27,265 nt of DNA from JANXXV01 sp038230275 (GTDB taxonomy: Bacteria; Acidobacteriota; Terriglobia; Bryobacterales; Bryobacteraceae), in assembly GCA_038230275.1 (NCBI GenBank), contig JBBRNO010000087.1, positions 1 to 27,265 on the forward strand, in the 5' to 3' direction. Positions 21,878 to 27,265 of the stretch are shown one piece after another. Both the position numbers and the translations under genes were made by a program. The notes under the pieces were generated by a model that worked only from the letters and a program-made list of their open reading frames with translations, had not been told where the DNA came from and ran no database searches. The number at the start of each line of letters is the position of its first letter. The first letter of the stretch is position 1.

Positions 21878-23311
21878 TTGCGAAAACTAGAGGGCTGGAG
21901 TTCCTTTCGGGATCCGGACGGGTATGTATTCGAATGCGGCGGACGAATTTTCCGCTGTGTCCTTCCACACGCTGTTGACGATTTGCGAGCGTTTCTTGCG
22001 TCGGGGCTTGCGACTGCCTGGATGGCCGGGCGGGCGCTGGTCTCCACGGAAATTCTGGAGGACCCAGCGAGCCACGGACTGCCTGAGCAGTTTCTAAGCC
22101 GGTTGCCCGCCGGTGGGTTACTGCTGGAGCATGCAGCAGTCGCCTTTAGGAACTACCCCTACGAATGGGCGCCGGAAATGCTTTACTCCGCCGCGGAGCG
22201 AACGCTTGCGATGGGACTGGCCGCCATGCGCGCCGGTTTCACTCTGAAGGATGCTACTCCTTACAACTTGATGTTTGACGGCGGGGAGCCTGTGTTCCTG
22301 GACGTTTTATCGTTTCGCCGCCGTAATCCTACCGAAACGATCTGGCATCCTAACTCGCAATTCATTCGAACTTTTATCCTCCCGCTGCTTGCATGCAAGT
22401 ATTTTGGTCTACGCCTGGACGAGATTCTGCTGGCACATCGGGACGGCCTTGAACCAGAACGGATGTGGGAATTGTGCCCGGCATACCGATTGCTGTTCCC
22501 GCCGTTCCTTGCTTCCGTTACCATTCCCGTCCTGCTGGGAGGCCGCGAAGGGGACGCTGGAGGGGCTCGATATCGGGTGCGCCATGCCCGGGATGCCGAA
22601 GAGGCGGCATTCATCCTGGAGCGCTTATTTGCCCGGACCCGTAGGCTTTTGGAACGCACGAGCATGCAGCGGCGAAGCAGCGAAGCGCTGCGATACATGG
22701 AGTGCGGCGTTTCCTACGACGCTAAGGAATTGGCTAAGAAAGAGAGTTTTCTGGCGGCTTCCTTTGAGCGGTGGTCCCCAAAGGCGGTGCTGGATGTGGG
22801 CTGCAACACCGGACACTTTAGCCTGCTGGCAGCCAAGAGCGGGGCTCGGGTAGTTGCCATCGATTACGCCGCGGACGCTGCTGGCTGGCTATGGCAATCG
22901 GCGAGTGCAGCCGGCTCGCGAATCCTCCCCTTGGTGGTCGATATCGGCCGGCCGCCAGGAGCTTGCGGATGGCAAAACGGAGAATGTGCGGGGTTCCTTG
23001 AGCGGGCTCGCGGAACGTTCGATTGCGTTCTAATGCTGGCTCTGATGCACCATTTGCTGGTGAATGAGCGGGTGCCTATGCCAGCCATTCTGCAACTGGC
23101 GGCCGAGCTGACCACGCACCTGGCCATGGTGGAATACATCGACCCGGCAGATTTGCTTTTTCAGCGACTTGCTCGCGGCCGCGATGGGTTGCATCAGAAC
23201 GTCAGCCGGGAAGCTTTCGAAGCTGCCGCTTCCTGTTGGTTTCAAATCCTCGATTTCAGCGATGTGAGCCCGACGCGGCGGGTTTACGTTTTGCGAAAGT
23301 GGGAGAGCTGA
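21878..23311 (+). CDS. Kinase-like N-terminal region fused to a class I SAM methyltransferase (477 aa)
   Basis: The N-terminal half (1-260) begins RDPDGYVFECGGRIFR and contains FTLKDATPYNLMFDGGEPVFLDVLSF (121-146). Asp125-x4-Asn130 followed by LDV (142) resembles the catalytic and DFG segments of a protein-kinase fold. The C-terminal half has motif I VLDVGCNTGHFSLLAAKSGARVVAID (304-329) and FDCVLMLALMHHLL, then MVEYIDPADLLF. I recall this architecture in nodulation-type (NoeA-like) and polysaccharide-associated methyltransferases. The start is TTG 21878. The next gene starts three bases after the stop, so the two act together; a cell-surface sugar or lipid substrate is likely but unproven. 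Confidence 0.83.
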   Translation: MRKLEGWSSFRDPDGYVFECGGRIFRCVLPHAVDDLRAFLASGLATAWMAGRALVSTEILEDPASHGLPEQFLSRLPAGGLLLEHAAVAFRNYPYEWAPEMLYSAAERTLAMGLAAMRAGFTLKDATPYNLMFDGGEPVFLDVLSFRRRNPTETIWHPNSQFIRTFILPLLACKYFGLRLDEILLAHRDGLEPERMWELCPAYRLLFPPFLASVTIPVLLGGREGDAGGARYRVRHARDAEEAAFILERLFARTRRLLERTSMQRRSSEALRYMECGVSYDAKELAKKESFLAASFERWSPKAVLDVGCNTGHFSLLAAKSGARVVAIDYAADAAGWLWQSASAAGSRILPLVVDIGRPPGACGWQNGECAGFLERARGTFDCVLMLALMHHLLVNERVPMPAILQLAAELTTHLAMVEYIDPADLLFQRLARGRDGLHQNVSREAFEAAASCWFQILDFSDVSPTRRVYVLRKWES

Positions 23312-23314
23312 AGC

Positions 23315-24880
23315 ATGGGACGCCGCTTCTTGATCTGCCTGGCATTCGCTACCTGGTGTTTTCTGGATACGTGGGTTGAATACGCTGAGGGCGGCCTTGG
23401 CTACTTCGCACGGCAGGACCCAATACAGGCGGTGGTGACTCCGGTAATTTGCCTGACTGCCATCCTTACGCTTGGTATGTTTGGTTTGGGGGAATTTTGT
23501 CGCCGGCGGCAACTGGAGTGTTCGGTTTCGCTGCACCTCCTGTTCCTGGCGCTTTGCCTGGGGCCGTTGGGAATCGCTTCGGTAGCGGTATTGCGGGCAC
23601 TACCAGTCAATTTGACAGTGGTGGTGCGGAATCCCCTGTTCTGGCCGGTGGCGCTGATGTCCGCGGTTGTGCCGGTAGTTCTGGTATTCCGGCGGCCTCG
23701 GCTAGCCTCGCAGCTTACGCGGAGCATGTTTCTATACTCATGGCCCGTTCTAATACTGGTGCTGGTGCAAGCCGCGCGCGTGACCTTATTGAGATACCCA
23801 GGCAGCTCCTATGCCGATCAAGCTCTTGCCGCTCCACTTCCGGCGAGTCCGGGACGAGTGCGTGTGGTATGGATCATTTTTGATGAATTGAGCCAGACCA
23901 TTGTTTTCGGTAACCGCCCGAAGGGCCTGGCGCTACCGAACTTCGACCGGCTTAGAGCGGTTAGCTTCTACGCATCTTCCGCCAACTCGCCCGCCGACTC
24001 CACCAAAGTCTCGGTGCCGAGTCTAATCCTTGGCCAACCGCTGCTTGACGCGACGCCCCAGGGCCCTGCCGGCCTTCTGGTGCGCACAAGCTCGGGCGTC
24101 GAAGCTATGGCCTGGAGTCCGATGCCCAATATTTTCGATGCCGCTCGGGACCGCGGGTTCAATACAGCGTTGGTCGGGTGGTATCTGCCGTACGGACGAT
24201 TACTGAACCGCAGCCTGAGCAAATGCTACTGGACGGCGGCATGGCTAAACGCGGGCATTGAAGAGCAATCGAATCCACAACCGCTGGCCCAGGGGATGTG
24301 GTATCGCCTGCGGCTTCAGCTTACGGCCTTGCCATTGGTAGGCCGCCTTCGCGGCATGTTTCCGGTGACCTTTCACCGCCAGCAGAAAATCGAACGATAT
24401 TTGTGGCTGCGCGACCGTGCTCGTGAGATCTCAACCGATCCGGCGATCGGGCTTGCCCTGATCCATCTGCCGCTTCCACACCCGCCGGCGATTTACAGCA
24501 GGACCCGGGGCAGGCTTACCGCACAGGGCAAAATCGGCTATCTGGATAGCGTTGTTTTGGCGGACGAAACTCTGGGCGAGCTGCGGCAGAGCATGGAGGA
24601 AGCCGGGCTTTGGAAAAACACGGCTGTTTTGGTGAGTTCCGACCACGGCTGGCGCACTCAACTATGGCGCAGCGGTGCGGAATGGACAGCGGAAGAAGAA
24701 GCGGCATCGCACCAAGATACTTCGGAAGTCCCTTTCCTTTTGAAGCTGCCGGGAGAGACGGCCGGTGTGACCTACGGCAAGCCCTTCAACACGGTGGTCA
24801 CGCGCAAGCTAATCACGTCGATACTGGAAGGCCGGCTTACGGATGCCGCCGCGGTATCCGGTTTGCTGCGGCGGCCCTGA
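23315..24880 (+). CDS. Membrane-anchored alkaline-phosphatase/sulfatase-fold enzyme (521 aa)
   Basis: Four or five membrane spans occupy residues 5-160 (FLICLAFATWCFLDTW, VTPVICLTAILTLGMFGLG, LLFLALCLGPLGIASVAVL, FWPVALMSAVVPVVLVF, YSWPVLILVLVQAARV). The outside domain starts RVRVVWIIFDELS with metal ligand Asp190, then LPNFDRLR, the likely nucleophile region ADSTKVSVPSLILG (227-240), and TAVLVSSDHGWR near residue 440 supplying Asp-His. The layout matches LTA-synthase-like and phosphoethanolamine/phosphoglycerol transferases. No formylglycine CxPSR motif is present, so a Ser/Thr phospho-transferase is more likely than a sulfatase. Its stop is 4 bp from that of argS. Confidence 0.82.
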   Translation: MGRRFLICLAFATWCFLDTWVEYAEGGLGYFARQDPIQAVVTPVICLTAILTLGMFGLGEFCRRRQLECSVSLHLLFLALCLGPLGIASVAVLRALPVNLTVVVRNPLFWPVALMSAVVPVVLVFRRPRLASQLTRSMFLYSWPVLILVLVQAARVTLLRYPGSSYADQALAAPLPASPGRVRVVWIIFDELSQTIVFGNRPKGLALPNFDRLRAVSFYASSANSPADSTKVSVPSLILGQPLLDATPQGPAGLLVRTSSGVEAMAWSPMPNIFDAARDRGFNTALVGWYLPYGRLLNRSLSKCYWTAAWLNAGIEEQSNPQPLAQGMWYRLRLQLTALPLVGRLRGMFPVTFHRQQKIERYLWLRDRAREISTDPAIGLALIHLPLPHPPAIYSRTRGRLTAQGKIGYLDSVVLADETLGELRQSMEEAGLWKNTAVLVSSDHGWRTQLWRSGAEWTAEEEAASHQDTSEVPFLLKLPGETAGVTYGKPFNTVVTRKLITSILEGRLTDAAAVSGLLRRP

Positions 24881-24884
24881 GCGT

Positions 24885-26828
24885 TTACATGTATTCAGGA
24901 ACCGCGATGCCCAGCACGCCCAGCGTGCGCTCCAGTTGCTGGCGGAAGTATTGCGTCATCCAGAGCAGAAACACTTTCTTCTCCTGATTTTCTTCCGCTA
25001 GAACCGGATACTCGTGATAGAAGGTGTTGAATGCCTGCGCCAATTGGAAGGCATATTTGGCCACATGCGCCGGTTCACCGGAAGCGATGGCGCGGGCGAT
25101 GGAGACATCGGTGTGCGAGGCCTGCAATAGAAGCTGCCAGCAGCCTTCATCCGCCAGTTGGCGGCCCATGGCGGCCGCGTCCAGTTCGTTTGCAAAATCG
25201 GGAACCCGCTGGCCGCGCTCCTCGAGTTTGCGCCAGATATTTCCCGCCCGTACTGCTGCGTATTGCACATAGGGGCCGGTTTCGCCTTCGAAGCTGAGAG
25301 CCTCCCGCAGATCGAAGGCGATTACCGCATTGCGGGTGAATTTCAGCATGAAGAAACGTAGCGCGCCGATGGCAATCTGGGCGGCTACCCGTTTGTTTAT
25401 CGTGGCATCGGATGCGGGATGACGCGATTCCACTTCCTCCGCTGCCTTGGCAATCAGGGAGTCTATCAAATCGTCTGCCTTGACGCCCAGGCCCTTGCGC
25501 CCGGAGACTTCCACGTACGCCCGGCGCTTGTCCTCTTCCGACAATTCAATGCCCAGATCGATGCAAGTGCCGGGTGTGAGCGCTACCATTTCGTAGGAAA
25601 AGTGCACGGAGGCCGCGGCCTGTTCCTCGTATCCCAACGCCTTCAGACCGGCCACTACCACATCCTGCAAATAAGACTGCCGCGAATCGATTACATTGTA
25701 GACACGCGATCCATTGCCGAATGCGGGTGACTTTTCGTCTACTGGTTGGTCCGTGGTGACCCACAGTTCGTAGCCGCCGGGATGGGGGAAGCGGCGATAG
25801 TAGAAATCCTTGCCGAGGAGGCCGAATTTCCAAAGCTGATAGGCGATGTCCTTGCCCACATACGTGACGATGCCGTTTGAGCGGACGATCACTTTGCTGT
25901 CTTCGTCCTCTTTGAAATCGGAGAAGGCGCTGCCTGGCATCACCCAGCAGCCGTTGTTCTTTCCTTCGGTCTCAAAGTAGATGGCCTTGCGTTCCTTCAA
26001 CTGTTCAAAGGCCGTGGCCCAGAATTGCAGATGCAGAATCTCGCTTTCACGGGGCAGCACATCGTATTGAACGTTGAGCCGCAGCATGGTGGCGATGTGG
26101 GTTTGCACCACGGCATCCGCGATCAGGTGCGCGAGTTCCGCCTGCACGCCCGCGCCTGCCTCAATCGCGTGGAGAGTTTCGCTGCGCCAGGCGAGCGAGT
26201 CTGGATTCTCCTTGTAATAGCTGGAGGTGCGGGCGTACAGGTCCCAGCAGAGGTAGTCGAACTTTCCGGCGTCGATTAGTGTTTGTACTTCGGCCGGGGA
26301 CTTCTTCTCCAGGTAGTGGAAGCCCACCACTACGTCGGCCACCTGGACGCCTGTATTGTCGATGTAGTTCTGGACCTCTACCTGATTTCCGGCGATGCGC
26401 AACATGCGGACGAAGGTGTCGCCTAGAATCGCATTGCGCAGGTGCCCGATGTGAGCGGCTTTGTTCGGATTGATGTTGGTGTGCTCAACGATGGTCTTGC
26501 CGGCGGTGGCATCGGCTGCACTCTGGGTGGAGTGCAAGATTCCGTTGGCGTATACGGAGCGATCCAGACGGACGTTCAGGTACCCGTTGCCGGCGACTTC
26601 GAGGGAAGCCACGCCTTCAATCTCGCCAATTTCATCGGCCAACTCCGTGGCGATGGCTTTGGGCGATTTCTTCAACTGGCGCGCGAGTTGGAAGGCGACG
26701 GGCAGGGCGAGCTCGCCGAAATCGCTTTGTTTCGGTTGTTCCAGAGCGACCGGCGCATCGGAACCGTAACGGACTTTTACGTGGTTGGAAACTGCCTGCT
26801 GAATACGTTTTTCAAGGAGATGGAACAC
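24885..26828 (-). CDS. argS: Arginyl-tRNA synthetase
   Basis: A class I synthetase that charges tRNA-Arg with arginine using ATP. From GTG 26828 it is 647 aa, within the range of longer bacterial ArgRS. The N-terminal Arg-tRNA-synt-N domain is followed by HTNINPNKAAHIGHLRNA, whose HIGH motif is at 126-129. Later come DIAYQLWKFG, GRKGLGVKADDLIDSL (the KMSKS-equivalent region) and the DALR anticodon-binding domain ending LGVLGIAVPEYM. The open frame continues 49 codons upstream but that part is low-complexity and not family-like. The GTG lacks a strong ribosome binding site; TATACT lies 9 bases ahead. Confidence 0.97.
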   Translation of the reverse strand: MFHLLEKRIQQAVSNHVKVRYGSDAPVALEQPKQSDFGELALPVAFQLARQLKKSPKAIATELADEIGEIEGVASLEVAGNGYLNVRLDRSVYANGILHSTQSAADATAGKTIVEHTNINPNKAAHIGHLRNAILGDTFVRMLRIAGNQVEVQNYIDNTGVQVADVVVGFHYLEKKSPAEVQTLIDAGKFDYLCWDLYARTSSYYKENPDSLAWRSETLHAIEAGAGVQAELAHLIADAVVQTHIATMLRLNVQYDVLPRESEILHLQFWATAFEQLKERKAIYFETEGKNNGCWVMPGSAFSDFKEDEDSKVIVRSNGIVTYVGKDIAYQLWKFGLLGKDFYYRRFPHPGGYELWVTTDQPVDEKSPAFGNGSRVYNVIDSRQSYLQDVVVAGLKALGYEEQAAASVHFSYEMVALTPGTCIDLGIELSEEDKRRAYVEVSGRKGLGVKADDLIDSLIAKAAEEVESRHPASDATINKRVAAQIAIGALRFFMLKFTRNAVIAFDLREALSFEGETGPYVQYAAVRAGNIWRKLEERGQRVPDFANELDAAAMGRQLADEGCWQLLLQASHTDVSIARAIASGEPAHVAKYAFQLAQAFNTFYHEYPVLAEENQEKKVFLLWMTQYFRQQLERTLGVLGIAVPEYM

Positions 26829-26837
26829 GAGACTGCA

Positions 26838-26843
26838 AGTATA
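26838..26843 (-). promoter_or_regulatory. Candidate -10 box of argS
   Basis: TATACT on the minus strand matches the consensus at five of six positions and ends nine bases before the GTG start, implying a leader of only a few bases. No convincing -35 hexamer is found at 16-18 bp upstream. Confidence 0.4.
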
Positions 26844-26910
26844 GCAGGAGGGGTTGGCTGGGCTATTCGAGGGGGGAAGGAGTAAATGGTTCTGTAGCGA
26901 TATGCGAAGA

Positions 26911-27119
26911 CTGAGCCGCGACTGTAATCGAGCGGTAACAAACGCATCGCCTGCTAGTGTGGGGCACGGTTGCACTTACGAATACCTTTCAGCCGGATGC
27001 CGTTCGCAATCTGAACCTGCAGGGGGGCGCCGTGGAAACACGAGATGGTTATCGCATCCAGAAAGCGATCCCGTGTCGTTGGCGGTTGGGCGTACCACTC
27101 CTTAACAGTCGCGGCTCAG
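26911..27119. repeat. Inverted pair of 27-bp repeats around a 155-bp non-coding core
   Basis: The left copy is 26911-26937 and the right copy is 27093-27119 on the other strand. They share 23 of 27 positions, including a perfect 15-bp outer block CTGAGCCGCGACTGT. The core has no convincing gene. The layout resembles a MITE or REPIN-type unit. I recall GAGCCGCGACCGT-like dispersed repeats in Solibacter-type genomes, unverified here. Confidence 0.75.
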
Positions 27120-27125
27120 AGACTA

Positions 27126-27265
27126 CAGAGGTGTACGAAGGGATCGACAGAGGTGTACGAAGGGATCGACAGAGGTGTACGAAGGGATCGACAGAGGTGT
27201 ACGAAGGGATCGACAGAGGTGTACGAAGGGATCGACAGAGGTGTACGAAGGGATCGACAGACGTG
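27126..27265. repeat. 22-bp tandem repeat array, running to the window edge
   Basis: Six identical 22-bp units start at 27126, 27148, 27170, 27192, 27214 and 27236; each opens CAGAGGTGTACGAAGG and ends GATCGA. A seventh starts at 27258 with one substitution (CAGACGTG) and is cut by the window. There are no spacers, so it is not a CRISPR. The period is about two helical turns and not a multiple of three, arguing against a coding repeat. Confidence 0.95.

Larger units (their letters stand above)
26829..27265. other. Non-coding stretch upstream of argS
   Basis: Apart from the inverted repeat pair, the tandem array and a -10 candidate for argS, I see no gene in these 437 bases. Open frames crossing it lack ribosome binding sites and family motifs. 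Confidence 0.6.

Noticed and set aside
27126..27265. CRISPR array
   Set aside because: The 22-bp units follow each other directly with no spacers and no cas genes are present.

Overview
The window looks like chromosomal DNA from a GC-rich Gram-negative bacterium, most likely an Acidobacteriota member of the Solibacter/Bryobacter type. The reasons are a Tat-signal-bearing sugar-isomerase paralog, a small secreted protein resembling the acidobacterial DUF5818 family, several secreted or membrane proteins of the kind common in that group, many TTG/GTG starts, and dispersed short repeats. This placement is an inference from protein character, not from a marker gene. ArgS and one tRNA-Val are the only core translation genes present.

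Layout. 1-578 (-): 5' part of a MoxR-type AAA+ ATPase running off the left edge. 631-1985: two convergent hypothetical genes overlapping by 10 bp. 2321-2970 (-): a Phd/VapC-type toxin-antitoxin pair with a candidate operator and near-leaderless promoter. 3135-3211 (-): tRNA-Val(CAC). 3287-7392: a redox-stress island in which pirin, a double-CDGSH Fe-S protein and a small acidic protein (-) diverge from a large HPII-type catalase (+). 7410-9434 (+): methyltransferase, YraN-family protein and GalT/ADP-glucose-phosphorylase-like enzyme.

9446-17462 (-) is the most unusual region: ten tightly packed genes, mostly with overlapping stops and starts. In transcription order they are two ABC permeases, a YnjB-type binding lipoprotein, an ABC ATPase, a radical SAM protein with a SPASM-like tail, two Ddl-like ATP-grasp ligases, a GNAT acetyltransferase, a 100-aa unknown protein and a Cys-rich DUF3109/YkgJ-like protein. 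It reads as one transcription unit joining import of an unknown solute to radical chemistry, amide or peptide ligation and acylation. I know of no named pathway with this composition. Six of the ten genes appear to use non-ATG starts, including a probable CTG start that hides 48 conserved N-terminal residues of the first ligase.

17507-19628 (+): a Cys/His-rich small exported protein, a Met/His-rich outer-membrane barrel candidate (possible copper link) and a DUF5818-like secreted protein. 19666-21476: a small unknown protein (-), a small multi-pass membrane protein (+) and a Tat-exported sugar isomerase/epimerase-like protein (-). 21878-24880 (+): a kinase-remnant/methyltransferase fusion followed after 3 bp by a membrane-anchored alkaline-phosphatase/sulfatase-fold enzyme, probably acting together on a cell-surface or lipid-linked substrate. 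24885-26828 (-): argS. 26829-27265: non-coding DNA with an inverted pair of 27-bp repeats and, six bases further on, a perfect 22-bp tandem array running to the window edge.

All family assignments were made by reading motifs; no database search was run.
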